This document shows, piece by piece, positions 43,583 through 52,807 of a stretch of DNA of 64,000 nucleotides; positions within the stretch are counted from its first letter, which is position 1; each line of letters starts with the position of its first letter. Location: the NCBI RefSeq assembly GCF_009184865.1, contig NZ_CP045096.1, positions 9,982,001 through 10,046,000 of the forward strand. Direction: 5' to 3'. Source of the DNA: Streptomyces phaeolivaceus. Lineage in GTDB: Bacteria > Actinomycetota > Actinomycetes > Streptomycetales > Streptomycetaceae. The notes beneath the pieces were generated by a model, which did no database searches, was not told the origin of the DNA, and saw only the letters and a list, made by a program, of their open reading frames with translations. The position numbers were made by a program, and so were the translations under genes.

Positions 43583-44836
43583 ATGCTTGTCAATTCGCCC
43601 ACCAGACTGGGTACGGCCGTCGCCGCACTCTCACTCGTCGCTGTCGGCTGCAGCAGCAAGGCCACCGAGACCGCCGACTCCTCCTCCGGCACCAAGACGG
43701 GGCCCGGCGTCACCGCCGACACCATCACGCTGGGCGCGCTCACCGACCTGTCGGGGGTCTTCGGCGCCCAGGGAAAGATCATCGTCCAGGGCAACCAGCT
43801 CTACATCGACAAGATCAACGCCGCGGGCGGCATCTGCGACCGCGAGATCGAACTCGTCGTCAAGGACCACGGGACGGACGTGCAGAAGGCCGTGAGCCTC
43901 TACGCCGAGACGGAACCGGAGGTCCTCGGGTACGTGCAGATGCTCGGATCGCCCATCACCAGCGCCCTGGACACCGACATCACGGATGCCAGGACGCTGA
44001 CCGTGGCCACGGCATGGTCCTCCACCCTGCTGAAGAACCCCGACATGATCGTGATGGGTAACACCTACGACGTCGAGACCGTCAACGGCATCGACCACCT
44101 GGTGCGGGAGAAGGACCTGAAGTCGGGAGACGTCCTGGGCCACATCTACTTCGAGGGGGACTACGGCAACTCCGCGCTGCAGGGCAGTACCTACGCCGCC
44201 GAGGAACTGGGTCTGAAACTGGAGGGGATCCAGGTGAAGGCCACCGACACCGATCTCACAGCACAGGTGACGACTCTCAAGTCCCGTGGTGCGAAAGCCA
44301 TCGTGCTCAGCGTCGGTCCCCGTCAGACCGCGTCGGTGGCGGGCGTGGCCGCCTCCCTCGGATACGACGTGCCGCTGCTGGCCAACACACCCGCCTTCGA
44401 CCCGTCCCTGCTCTCCACCTCCGCCAGGTCGGCCTTGGAGAAGAACCTGTCCGTGATGACCTCCATAGCCCCGTTCAGTTCGACGGACGAGGGACCGCGG
44501 GAGGTCGCCGCCGCTCTCCCCGAGAAGTTCCCTGACACCCAGCCCAACAGCTTCGTCAACCTGGGCTATGCCAGTGCGCTGGTCTACGCCGAGGTCCTGG
44601 ACAAGGCGTGCGAGAACCGGGACCTGACCCGCGAAGGCGTCAACACGGCGTTCCGGCAGCTGAAGAACGTCGACACGGGTGGTCTGACGTCGGCCCTCGA
44701 CTTCTCCGCCACCGGTCGGCAGCCGTCCCGCCAGACGTATGTCACAAAGGTCGACAGCTCCGTCCCCGGTGGGCTCGCCCTCCAGGGGCCCGCCACGGAG
44801 AGCGAGACGGCCGAAGGCTACACGTCCGCGGGTTGA
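43583..44836 (+). CDS. livK: ABC importer substrate-binding lipoprotein, LivK-type
   Basis: A 417-residue type I periplasmic-binding-fold lipoprotein. Lipobox VAVGC (Cys23). The ligand domain opens ITLGALTDLSGVFGAQGK and has NAAGGICDREIELVVKDHGT. It captures the importer ligand outside the membrane. Clustering with aromatic dioxygenase genes suggests an aromatic acid rather than leucine; this is inference. Two hairpins follow the gene. Confidence 0.9.
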   Translation: MLVNSPTRLGTAVAALSLVAVGCSSKATETADSSSGTKTGPGVTADTITLGALTDLSGVFGAQGKIIVQGNQLYIDKINAAGGICDREIELVVKDHGTDVQKAVSLYAETEPEVLGYVQMLGSPITSALDTDITDARTLTVATAWSSTLLKNPDMIVMGNTYDVETVNGIDHLVREKDLKSGDVLGHIYFEGDYGNSALQGSTYAAEELGLKLEGIQVKATDTDLTAQVTTLKSRGAKAIVLSVGPRQTASVAGVAASLGYDVPLLANTPAFDPSLLSTSARSALEKNLSVMTSIAPFSSTDEGPREVAAALPEKFPDTQPNSFVNLGYASALVYAEVLDKACENRDLTREGVNTAFRQLKNVDTGGLTSALDFSATGRQPSRQTYVTKVDSSVPGGLALQGPATESETAEGYTSAG

Positions 44837-45206
44837 GCCTCCGGGTGCGTCCGTATCCGGAGGCCCTCCCTGGGCTCTGACACCGCTGCCCGCACATCAC
44901 GTGCGGGCGTCGGCATTCCAGGGGCGTGACCAGCGGCGATCGGCTGCGGCGCCGACGCCGGTCCGTTCTCGTGAGGCGCCCTGCGCGGCGGTGGGGGCAC
45001 GGATGCGGCACGGGCCCCGACCGGTCGACGGGGAGTTCCGACCCAGGGTCGCGGGGCGTGGAGGTGGTGCACTTCGGTGTTGGTCGGAGCCCCTGCTGTC
45101 GACACTGGCCCGGCACGCGTCGTTTACAACCCGGACATGGTCTCCTACATTGGACGCGCGTCCACTTCAATGGCCGCTCCAGTGCTTCCTCCCTCGGAGT
45201 CCGCCC
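44837..45206. other. Intergenic stretch with two hairpins and IclR promoter region
   Basis: After livK come two stem-loops: 44837-44864 (8-bp stem GCCTCCGG) and 44888-44908. The last 100 bases hold a moderately AT-rich stretch (TTTACAACCCGGACATGG) likely to be the IclR gene promoter. No gene is supported. Confidence 0.5.
44888..44908 (+). terminator. Hairpin after the importer operon
   Basis: GCCCGCAC (44888-44895) pairs exactly with GTGCGGGC (44901-44908) over a 5-base loop, 50 bases after livK, with another stem (44837-44864) just before it. Confidence 0.7.
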
Positions 45207-46061
45207 ATGCGCGCCACCGCCATTCCTCCTGAGCACACCAACCCCCCACACCCCGCCGGGCCGAGCCCCGGTTCCGAGCAGCAGACAGCGGTCGACAAGG
45301 CGCTGGTACTCCTGAAGTCGCTCGCCGAGCACGACCGGGAGGTCGGGGTGAGCGAACTGGCCAGACGTGCCTGCCTCACCAAGTCGACGGCCTTCCGCCT
45401 GCTGGGCATCCTGCAACGCAACGAACTCGTCGAGCGGGTCGGCAGCAACTACCGGTTGGGTGCCCAACTCTTCGACATCGGCAACCGCGTCTACGGGCCG
45501 ACGCCGCCGCTGCTCCAGGAATGGCTGCTGCCCCATCTCGCCGACCTGTACGAACTGACGCACGAGACGGTTCATCTGGCCGTGCTGCACGGCACGGAGA
45601 TCGTGTACGTCAACAAGATCCATGGCCACCGTGCGGCGCGCTCTCCCTCCCGGATCGGCGCCCGGCTGCCCGCCTACTGCACGGCTGTCGGCAAGGCCCT
45701 GCTGGCCTTCGACCACGACGCCGCCGAGGCGGCCATCGAGGCGGGACTGCCCGCCCTCACCGAGTACACCCTGACCGACGCCGACCGCTTGCGGGCCGAA
45801 CTGCGACGCATCCGCCGGGACGGCATCGCCTACGATCGCCAGGAGGCCACCCTCGGCCTGATCTGCGTCGCCGTACCGGTCATGGGTCCTCTGGGCCGTC
45901 CCGTGGCCGCGCTCTCCGTCGCCGGCGCCGACCACCGTTTCGCCCCTTCGCGCTACGCCGACGCCCTGCGTCGCGTGGCCTACGAAGCGGCCCGCGCGGT
46001 CGTCGCGGCCAGGGCCCGCGGGGCGTTACCGTCCGGACGAGGCGGTCAGCCCGAGGCCTGA
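45207..46061 (+). CDS. IclR-family transcriptional regulator
   Basis: A 284-residue regulator from ATG 45207. The winged helix-turn-helix is at about 47-75 (VGVSELARRACLTKSTAFRL) and the C-terminal effector domain contains GARLPAYCTAVGKALLA and RRDGIAYDRQE. IclR proteins commonly control aromatic catabolism, responding to the substrate. It lies at the end of the importer operon and is a good candidate for binding the 39400 palindrome. Confidence 0.9.
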   Translation: MRATAIPPEHTNPPHPAGPSPGSEQQTAVDKALVLLKSLAEHDREVGVSELARRACLTKSTAFRLLGILQRNELVERVGSNYRLGAQLFDIGNRVYGPTPPLLQEWLLPHLADLYELTHETVHLAVLHGTEIVYVNKIHGHRAARSPSRIGARLPAYCTAVGKALLAFDHDAAEAAIEAGLPALTEYTLTDADRLRAELRRIRRDGIAYDRQEATLGLICVAVPVMGPLGRPVAALSVAGADHRFAPSRYADALRRVAYEAARAVVAARARGALPSGRGGQPEA

Positions 46062-46107
46062 CCGGTGGGAGTCGTGCCCGCCCGCTGCCCCGCGCACAGG
46101 ATGGCGC

Positions 46108-46716
46108 TCATGTCCGCCTGGGCCCATGGGTGTGTTCGACGGTCACGCCGCCGGTGCCGGGCTGCGCACGCGGCACGCTCACCACGATGTGGAACAGGCC
46201 CTCCCCGTCCAGCGATTCGTACACATGCGGCCGGTCGCCCGGATACCGCACGAAGTCACCTGCCGTCAGCTCCACCGGGGTGTCGGCGGGCCCTACCCGA
46301 ACCCGGCCCCGAATCACGTACAGGTGTTCCAGGGTGCCCACCGGGTGCGGCTCGGACGGCTTTTCCATGCCCTGTGAACAGTTGACGCGGACCAGATAGT
46401 TTTCTATGACACCGGACCCGTACACGTGATCCAACGATCGGGACTCGTAGCCGTCGTGCCGCTCCCAGACGACGTCGTCGTCCCGCTGCACAGTCATAAC
46501 CTGTTCCCGTTCGGCCACCAGCCGTGTTACCGGCACGCCGAGCGCGCCCGCAATGGAGAACAGCGTGTCGACCGTGGGATTTCCCGTGCCCAACTCCAGT
46601 TTGGACAGCGTCTGCTTGGCCAGGCCGGCCTGGCGGGCCAGTTCGGCCAGCGACAGCCCCCGCTGCTCTCTGAGGAGGCGCACATTGCGTGCCACCACGA
46701 CGTTTCCCGACGACAT
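46108..46716 (-). CDS. XRE-cupin transcriptional regulator
   Basis: A 202-residue regulator. XRE helix-turn-helix at about 12-66 (LSLAELARQAGLAKQTLSKL), cupin domain at about 125-195 (EHLYVIRGRVRVGP, DFVRYPGDRPHVYES). Such proteins sense small metabolites or nitrogen/carbon state and often control nearby transporters. It diverges from the DUF485/symporter pair and converges on the IclR gene. Confidence 0.9.
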   Translation of the reverse strand: MSSGNVVVARNVRLLREQRGLSLAELARQAGLAKQTLSKLELGTGNPTVDTLFSIAGALGVPVTRLVAEREQVMTVQRDDDVVWERHDGYESRSLDHVYGSGVIENYLVRVNCSQGMEKPSEPHPVGTLEHLYVIRGRVRVGPADTPVELTAGDFVRYPGDRPHVYESLDGEGLFHIVVSVPRAQPGTGGVTVEHTHGPRRT

Positions 46717-47340
46717 GCTCCCACTGTAAGCGAGAGGGGAAACAACGCGTACGGCGGAGTGGAATCCTGTTCCGATCGCCGGCCGGCAGAGCCCGGATCA
46801 TGCCCAATTCCCAGCGGGCGGTGCCTTTCACCATGCGGCATGTATTCGGGGAATTGCTCTCCGTCACCGCAGGTTGACCTCGGCGGACAGCCCCTCCCAC
46901 GTTCCCCTACCGGAATCTCAAGAGAATGTCGGAGAAGTCCGGTCGCTTCCATCTGGCAATGGCTTTCCCCTCCCTCGGCCCATTCCCGCGCCAGGAAGCG
47001 GACTGCGGCCGAGGGGCGGGGATCCCACCCCTCGACGCCTCGAAATCCGCGCGGCGCATTGTTCTGACGGGGCTACGCCCGACCATGGCCCGTGGCCGAA
47101 GGGAACCTCTTGGGGCCCCCTCGGCGGTCGGGCCATCCGGCGTCGGCACCGCGGCGGGCCGCCCGAAGCAACTCCCTTTGCCAGGAAGGGGTTTGAGCGT
47201 GCCGCACAACGGTACAGCCGCTGTGCCCACAGCGGTGACAGAGCGTCTGATGGCGGCGCACACGCCACAACGATTCCTTCCGTACGGCAGCAACGCCACA
47301 CCCGAGTGCGCAGTGGACCCCACCACGCGGAGAGCCACCC
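46717..47340. other. 624-base intergenic stretch
   Basis: Lies between the divergent XRE-cupin and DUF485 genes. Plus-strand frames are open across much of it but have no start with a ribosome site and no recognisable protein sequence. A 7-bp inverted repeat (GTTTCCC at 46702 / GGGAAAC at 46737) brackets the XRE-cupin start and might be its own operator. Otherwise I see nothing. Confidence 0.4.
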
Positions 47341-47943
47341 ATGTATCCCCATCACAGACCTCCTCTGCAGGACCCGCTCGCGGTCGTCGTCCTCTACCTG
47401 AGCCGACTCGACCACAGATGCCTGTACTCCGACGACGAGTTGTTCCGGGCGATGAACGACTGCTACACGTCGTTCGCAGGCCCGGACGAACTCGGCCTCC
47501 GGTATGCGCGATCGCTGAGCTCACGAGACACCGAGGCCCACGCCCTCCGCGAACGCCGGGCGTGGGCCTTACGTGTTGCCGCGGACCTGGCTCGGCGCCG
47601 TCCCGGGGCCCACCCGGTGCCCGTCGCCCCCGGGACGATGTCGGACGACGCCCACGAGGCGCGCGCCGCACGGCGGGCGGGCGCCGCCCGCCGCCGCGCC
47701 CTCCTCGCGGGCGTTCCGGTCGTCGCGCTGTATGTGATGATCATCGGCTCGGCCAACGGGGGCAGGGACTTCATGGCCCTGCGGGTGGCAGGCCCGCTGA
47801 ACGTGGGTCTCGGCCTCGGCCTGCTCCAACTGGTCGTCGTCGCGGCCTGTGCCCTGTGGTACGGGAGGTATGCGGAGACCTCGCTCGACCCCCTCCCCGA
47901 GAGCTCGGGGACGTCCGTCGAGGAGCTGGGACACCGCCCATGA
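47341..47943 (+). CDS. DUF485-like small membrane protein paired with symporter
   Basis: A 200-residue protein. The first 100 residues are soluble and unusual for the family (YLSRLDHRCLYSDDELFRAM). The C-terminal half has two membrane helices (LLAGVPVVALYVMIIGSANG and VGLGLGLLQLVVVAACALWY) as in DUF485 proteins that accompany ActP/MctC-type symporters. It overlaps the symporter start by ATGA, so the two are co-translated. Confidence 0.7.
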   Translation: MYPHHRPPLQDPLAVVVLYLSRLDHRCLYSDDELFRAMNDCYTSFAGPDELGLRYARSLSSRDTEAHALRERRAWALRVAADLARRRPGAHPVPVAPGTMSDDAHEARAARRAGAARRRALLAGVPVVALYVMIIGSANGGRDFMALRVAGPLNVGLGLGLLQLVVVAACALWYGRYAETSLDPLPESSGTSVEELGHRP

Positions 47944-49505
47944 CACCGGATCGCGTCACCGCATATCTGCCCGTCTTCGCCGGCTTCCTCGTCTGCGTGC
48001 TGTTCCTGGCGGTGTGGGCCGCTCCGCAGCGAGGGACCCTCTCGGAGTTCTACGTGAGCGACGGCCGACTGACGCCGGCCCACAACGGTCTGGCCCTCTT
48101 CGGAGACGTCATGTCCGCCGCCGCCCTGCTGGGCAGCCCCGGCCTGATCGCCCTCACCGGTTTTGACGGCACACTGTCCGTTCTGGGGCCGGCAGTCGCC
48201 TGGATCGTCGTCCTCCTGCTGGTCGTGGAGCGGTACCACGGCAAGGGAGAGTTCACCATCGGCGACCGTCTGGCTCGTCGTCTGCGGCCCCGGGCGGTGC
48301 ATCTGGCGGCGGGTATCGCCACGCTCCTCGTCTGCCTGGTGTACCTGACCGCGCAGCTCGTCGGCGCGAGCGCGCTCACGCTGGGAATCCTGGGACCGGC
48401 CGGCCGGGACATGGAGCAGGGCATGACAGTCGTCCTCGGCGCTTTCATGATCCTCTACATCGTTCTGGGAGGAATGGGAGCGGCCACGCTCGTTCAGACG
48501 CTCAAGGCGGTGCTGCTGCTGGCCGGCGGCGGTGCCCTGGCACTTGCGGTCCTGTCCAGATTCGACTGGAATCCGGGCGCGCTCCTGACCGCCGCGGCCG
48601 ACCACAGCGGTCACGGCGAACGCTTCCTGCAGCCTGGGCTGCGTTTCGGCGACGGTGCGACGACGATGCTGGACTCCGCCAGCGAACAACTGGCCCTGCT
48701 GGTCGGAGCCGCCGGGCTGCCCCATCTCCTGATGCGGATCAACACCGTGCCTTCCCGGCGCGACGCGCGGCGATCGGTTCAGTACGCGGCTCTGCTGACC
48801 TGTGTGTTCTATGTGGCCGCCGGTGTACTCGGCTTCGGGGCGGCGGCACTGGTCGGTACGGAGTCCATCGTCGCGGACAACCCTTCCGGGAACACGGCGG
48901 TGCTTCTCCTCGCGGCGGAACTCGGGGGCTCGCTCCTGCTCAGTCTCGTCGCCTGCCTGGCGTTCGCCACCGTGCTGGCCGTCGTGGCCGGGATCGCCCT
49001 CGCCGCGGCGATCTCGTTGGCCCACGACATCTACGGCGCGGTCATCACCCATGACACCGTGTCAGAGCGGCGCAAGCTGTTTGTGACGCGGGTGGCGGCC
49101 GTGGTGATCGGGACGAGCGCCACGGTGCTGGCCCTGGCCGCACGGAACCTCAATGTCTCCTTCCTCATCGGCCTGGCCTTCGCCGTGGCCGCCTCCGCGA
49201 TCGTGCCCGCCCTGCTGTACAGCATGTTGTGGAAGGGCTTCACCACCCGGGGCGCGGTGTGGAGCATCTACGGGGGTCTGGCCACCTCCTTGTCACTGGT
49301 GTGCCTGTCGCCCGACATCTCCGGAAACGCGGGCGCCCTGCTGCCCGGCCTGGACTTCTCGTTGTTCCCGCTGCACAACCCGGCCATCGTCTCGGTGCCG
49401 GTCGGATTCCTTCTCGGCTGGCTCGGATCGGCGCCCTTCCGTGCGGCCGACCGGGAGACCCGCCTTGAGGAACGCGTCATGACGGGTGTTCCACCGCACG
49501 GATGA
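47940..49505 (+). CDS. Sodium:solute symporter (ActP/MctC type)
   Basis: A 521-residue SSS-family transporter with about 13 helices, from ATG 47940. FYVSDGRLTPAHNGLALFGD near the start matches the ActP/MctC acetate-pyruvate-propionate branch, and AIVPALLYSMLWKGFTTRG is family-typical. It likely imports a short-chain or aromatic monocarboxylate; next to the aromatic island it may bring in substrate or recover products. Controlled perhaps by the divergent XRE-cupin regulator. Confidence 0.88.
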   Translation: MTPDRVTAYLPVFAGFLVCVLFLAVWAAPQRGTLSEFYVSDGRLTPAHNGLALFGDVMSAAALLGSPGLIALTGFDGTLSVLGPAVAWIVVLLLVVERYHGKGEFTIGDRLARRLRPRAVHLAAGIATLLVCLVYLTAQLVGASALTLGILGPAGRDMEQGMTVVLGAFMILYIVLGGMGAATLVQTLKAVLLLAGGGALALAVLSRFDWNPGALLTAAADHSGHGERFLQPGLRFGDGATTMLDSASEQLALLVGAAGLPHLLMRINTVPSRRDARRSVQYAALLTCVFYVAAGVLGFGAAALVGTESIVADNPSGNTAVLLLAAELGGSLLLSLVACLAFATVLAVVAGIALAAAISLAHDIYGAVITHDTVSERRKLFVTRVAAVVIGTSATVLALAARNLNVSFLIGLAFAVAASAIVPALLYSMLWKGFTTRGAVWSIYGGLATSLSLVCLSPDISGNAGALLPGLDFSLFPLHNPAIVSVPVGFLLGWLGSAPFRAADRETRLEERVMTGVPPHG

Positions 49506-49520
49506 CGCCACGGCAGATGA

Positions 49521-50051
49521 TCAGCGGATACAGGCCTTCGTGCGCATCAGGAACGATTCGACGTAGTCGTCGTGCGGGATGCCGGGGGAGAGCCAGTGCG
49601 TCGCGTGGTCACCGAGAGGGAGGTTGGCGATGCCGGGTTCGTCGACGAGCCGGTCGACCAGCGTCTCGTCGTCGGTGACGGCCGTGAGCACCACGGTGTC
49701 CCTGAGCGGCTCGACCCCTGCCTCGGGGCTCCACGGCGCCACCCACACGTGGGGGAAGGGCAGCTCGACGCGGGTCTGCGGAGCATCGGGACCGGATACC
49801 TGGTGCACCGCGGGGCGGAGTACCGCGGTGCCGTCCCCGACGTCGTCGACGATCCCGTCGCCGCCCAGCCGCGGAGTGGTTCCGACGGCCGTGGGCCCGG
49901 TGCCCGACGGGGACGAGGCCGAGTCCCGACCGCCTGCCACCACGGCACCCCCGACGGCGGTGGTGGTCGCGATGAACGTGCGCCGGGTGGGGACGGACGC
50001 GGACGGGGAGGTGCAGGTGGGGGGTGTCGCGTCGGGCAGTTCCGCAGACAC
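49521..50051 (-). pseudogene. LuxC-type acyl-CoA reductase C-terminal remnant fused to a Tat-like leader
   Basis: The open frame is chimeric. Residues 1-62 contain a twin-arginine-like leader (TRRTFIATTTAVGGAVVAGG). Residues 63-176 match the last about 117 residues of the LuxC-like enzyme at 59422, roughly 60 percent identical by eye: GIVDDVGDGTAVLRPAV against GIVDELGDGSAVLRPAV, VELPFPHVWVAPW, SPGIPHDDYVESFLMRTKA. The catalytic cysteine and NADPH domain are missing, so it cannot be a reductase. Remains of a second copy of the cluster enzyme. Confidence 0.75.
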
Positions 50052-50178
50052 AGGTGCTCACTCGCCTTGCTCGTGCGGAATCGGCGAACGCCCGGCGGTC
50101 GGGGGCCGATGTCGAGGCTTTCGCACCCGAGCCCGTCACCCGAGTGGCGGTAGCGACAACCATCGCTAAATCACTGAC

Positions 50179-50600
50179 ATGAAGCGCCACGTGATGACCG
50201 TCGCCGTGACCGCCGACGCACCGATCTTCGAGCTGACCATCCCCTGGGAGGTCTTCGGCTGACCCCATCTCGGTGCGTCGGAACCCTGGTACGACCCGCG
50301 TCTCTGCGCACCCTCGGGACTGCGCACCGGCGGAGGGCTCATGCCCGACACCGGCCCGGATCGTGTCCCTGTGCACGGGGGCGTTCGTGCTCACGGCTGC
50401 CGGACTCCTCGACGGCCGTCCGGCAGCCACACACTGGCTTCACGCCGAGCGACTGGCCCGCGTCCACACTGCGGTGAAGGTCGACCCCAAGGTGCTCTAC
50501 ATCGACGACAGCGACGTCCTGACCAGCGCGGGAGCCACAGCGGCGATCGACCTGTGCCTGCACATCCTTCGCCTCGACCACGGGGCGGCCGTGGCGAACG
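50179..50600 (+). pseudogene. AraC/GlxA-type (DJ-1/PfpI domain) regulator remnant
   Basis: Opening MKRHVMTVAVTADAPIFELT and PWEVFG, stop, then in another frame WYDPRLCAP, and in a third IVSLCTGAFVLTAAGLLDGR, THWLHAERLARVHTAVKVD and SDVLTSAGATAAIDLCLHIL. These are consecutive parts of a GATase1-like AraC regulator with at least two frameshifts and an internal deletion. The AraC DNA-binding domain is missing; sequence is cut after DHGAAVAN. Confidence 0.7.
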
Positions 50601-50698
50601 ATCAGCTCGTTGCGCTGGAGGATGCCCAACAGCCGGATAGGGGTCGACTTGGTGCGGCGGGTGGGAGGTATCGACGAGTGGGCTCCCGGCGAGTTCGG
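50600..50698 (-). pseudogene. IclR helix-turn-helix scrap
   Basis: Read on the minus strand, TSELA and, after a frame change, TRRTKSTPIRLLGILQRNEL match the recognition helix region of the IclR protein at 45207 (CLTKSTAFRLLGILQRNEL). It abuts the AraC remnant end to end in opposite orientation. Confidence 0.55.
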
Positions 50699-51039
50699 AC
50701 GTGGGGGAGTGAACTGACATGACGGGCTCCCGAAGATGCGCGACTACCCATCAGGATGGACGTGGTCCCATGCAGAGGGCTGATCGCGGGTTGTAGAGGG
50801 CCGTGACAGCCTGTCGATCACAGGGATCCGACAGGGCATGGCGCGTGCACGTGAAGCCCCGGAAAAACATGCATGTTGCAGGTGTTCGGGTGGGTTTCTG
50901 GCCGACGGCCGGCCGGTGTTCCGCAGGGCGGCACAGCGATGCGCCGACCGGTCGCCGTCCTCCTACAGTCCACGGCACCAGTCCCCACTGTGGCCCGGGT
51001 CACTCTCCATGGCCGGGCCTGCCGGAGGTGAACCGCTCC
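50699..51039. other. Intergenic stretch before the MHS transporter
   Basis: Nothing that I can support as a gene; it must contain the transporter promoter. Ribosome site GCCGGAGG lies near 51021. Confidence 0.4.
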
Positions 51040-52383
51040 ATGTCCGAGACCAGCAGCGACGCCGTCGCGGTCGGTACCGTCACACCCCCCGCCCCACCGC
51101 CCGAGGCCAAGGAGAACGTGTCGCGCGTCGCCGTCGCCAGCCTCGTCGGCACCACGATCGAGTACTACGACTTCGCGGTGTACGGCACCGCTGCCGCGCT
51201 CGTCCTGGGCCCGGCCTTCTTCCCGTCCGGCAGCTCCACGGTCTCCACCCTCGCGGCCTTCCTCACCTTCGCCGCCGCGTTCCTCGCCCGCCCCGTCGGC
51301 GTCGTGCTCTTCGGCACGATCGGCGACCGGCTCGGCCGCAAGCGCGCCCTGGTGACCTCGCTGGTGCTGATGGGCATCGCCACAGTCGGCGTCGGCCTGC
51401 TGCCGACGTACGACACTGTGGGTGTCCTCGCCCCGGTGCTCCTGGTGGCCCTGCGGCTGCTCCAGGGCGTGAGCATGGGCGGCGAGTGGGGCGGCGCCGT
51501 CCTGCTCGCCGCCGAGCACGCTCCACCGGGGCGGCGGGCGGTGTACGCGTCCATTCCCCAGATCGGCGCGCTGCTGGGCTTCCTGCTGTCGAGCGCCGTG
51601 ATCCTGCCGACGATCGCGGTCGCCGGCCGGGACGGCTTCGCCGACGGTGCGTGGCGGGTGCCGTTCCTGCTGAGCACCCTGCTCATCGTTGTCGGGTTCT
51701 GGGTGCGCACCCAGGTGAGCGAGTCCCCCGTGTTCCGCGCCGAGACCCCGGGCGACCGCCCCGCCGCCCCGCGGTTCCCGCTGGGCGCCTTGGTCAAGGA
51801 GTACCCCGGACAGCTGCTGCTCGGCATCGGGTCGGCGGTCGGCGGCTCCGCCGTCTACTACCTGACGATCGTCTACAGCCTGTCGTACGGGCCGAAGGCG
51901 CTCGGCATGGCACAGAACACGATGCTGGCCGCCGCGAGCGTGGCCGCCGGCATCACGGCCGCCGCGGTGATACCGGTCGCCCGGCTGGCCGACAAGGTGG
52001 GGCGGCGGCCGGTCATCATGACCGGGGCCATCGGGTCCACGGTGTGGGCGCTGCCCATGTTCGGCTCGATGGGCACCGGCAACGGGCTGGTCATCACCGG
52101 AGCGTTCACGGTGGGCCTGGTCCTGTTCATCCTGATGTTCGCGCCGATCGCCGCCTTCCTGCCCGAGCTGTTCCCGGCCCGGCTGCGCTACACGGGAGCC
52201 TCGGCCACCTTCATCCTCGCCAACACCCTCGGCGGCGGGTTCGCCCCGCTGGTCGCGACCTGGCTCAACTCCCAGTGGAAGTCGCCTCTCGTCCTCGGTG
52301 TCTACGCGGGCGGGCTGTGTCTGGTCAGTCTGTTGTGCGTGTTGGCCCTGCCGGAGACGCGCGACCGGGACTTCGCGGCCTGA
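51040..52383 (+). CDS. MFS transporter, metabolite:H+ symporter (MHS/ShiA-ProP) type
   Basis: A 447-residue, 12-helix transporter from ATG 51040. ASLVGTTIEYYDFAVYGTAA is the MHS-family N-terminus and GDRLGRKRAL the loop 2-3 signature; LLQGVSMGGEWGGAVLLAAE follows. MHS members carry organic acids such as shikimate, dicarboxylates or aromatic acids. It may serve either the aromatic island to its left or the PABA cluster to its right; location does not decide. Confidence 0.9.
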   Translation: MSETSSDAVAVGTVTPPAPPPEAKENVSRVAVASLVGTTIEYYDFAVYGTAAALVLGPAFFPSGSSTVSTLAAFLTFAAAFLARPVGVVLFGTIGDRLGRKRALVTSLVLMGIATVGVGLLPTYDTVGVLAPVLLVALRLLQGVSMGGEWGGAVLLAAEHAPPGRRAVYASIPQIGALLGFLLSSAVILPTIAVAGRDGFADGAWRVPFLLSTLLIVVGFWVRTQVSESPVFRAETPGDRPAAPRFPLGALVKEYPGQLLLGIGSAVGGSAVYYLTIVYSLSYGPKALGMAQNTMLAAASVAAGITAAAVIPVARLADKVGRRPVIMTGAIGSTVWALPMFGSMGTGNGLVITGAFTVGLVLFILMFAPIAAFLPELFPARLRYTGASATFILANTLGGGFAPLVATWLNSQWKSPLVLGVYAGGLCLVSLLCVLALPETRDRDFAA

Positions 52384-52394
52384 CGCCCCTTTCT

Positions 52395-52770
52395 CCAGGT
52401 CTCTTGGACGTCATTCTTCTTGGCGAGTCTGCGGTGGCGTATCAGGGTTGCGGCGGTGAAGGCGTCGGCATCCGGACAGCCAGGGCAGCGTCCGCTCCAC
52501 GGCCCCAGCGATGTCTGCCCAGGCGTCGCGATGACTCGATGCCCCTTCGGGCGAGCGATGCCGGATGCCACGGGAAGCGAGCCGTCGTGGGCCGCGACGG
52601 GAACGGATGGGCGGAGTGTCGCGGACCGGTGGGATGAGGGCCTGGCTGTCGCTGAGATGGGTTTTCGATCCCTTCTTGCCACGGTCGGATTCGGTCCTGT
52701 CGGCTGCCCCCTTCGAGGGCCCGGCCGCTGACGGAGTCGATCGCGCACAAGATCACGCACCGAAAAGGGG
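52395..52770 (-). pseudogene. IS5-like transposase remnant
   Basis: Minus-strand pieces in different frames: ESDRGKKGSKTHLSDSQALI, then AVERTLPWLSGCRRLHRRNP and ATLIRHRRLAK. These match order and spacing of the end of an IS5-group DDE transposase with an internal deletion and frameshifts. No terminal repeats seen. It marks the left border of the PABA cluster. Confidence 0.65.
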
Positions 52771-52807
52771 CGTCCTTCGGTCAGGGGCCATTGTTCGGCC
52801 CAGCCCT

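Noticed and set aside
46926..47939. Upstream extension of the symporter frame
   Set aside because: The extension overlaps the DUF485 gene and the intergenic region without recognisable sequence; ATG 47940 with the ATGA overlap fits better.
49521..50051. Secreted Tat protein with its own function
   Set aside because: The C-terminal 114 residues match a cytoplasmic reductase end; the chimera is better explained as a remnant.
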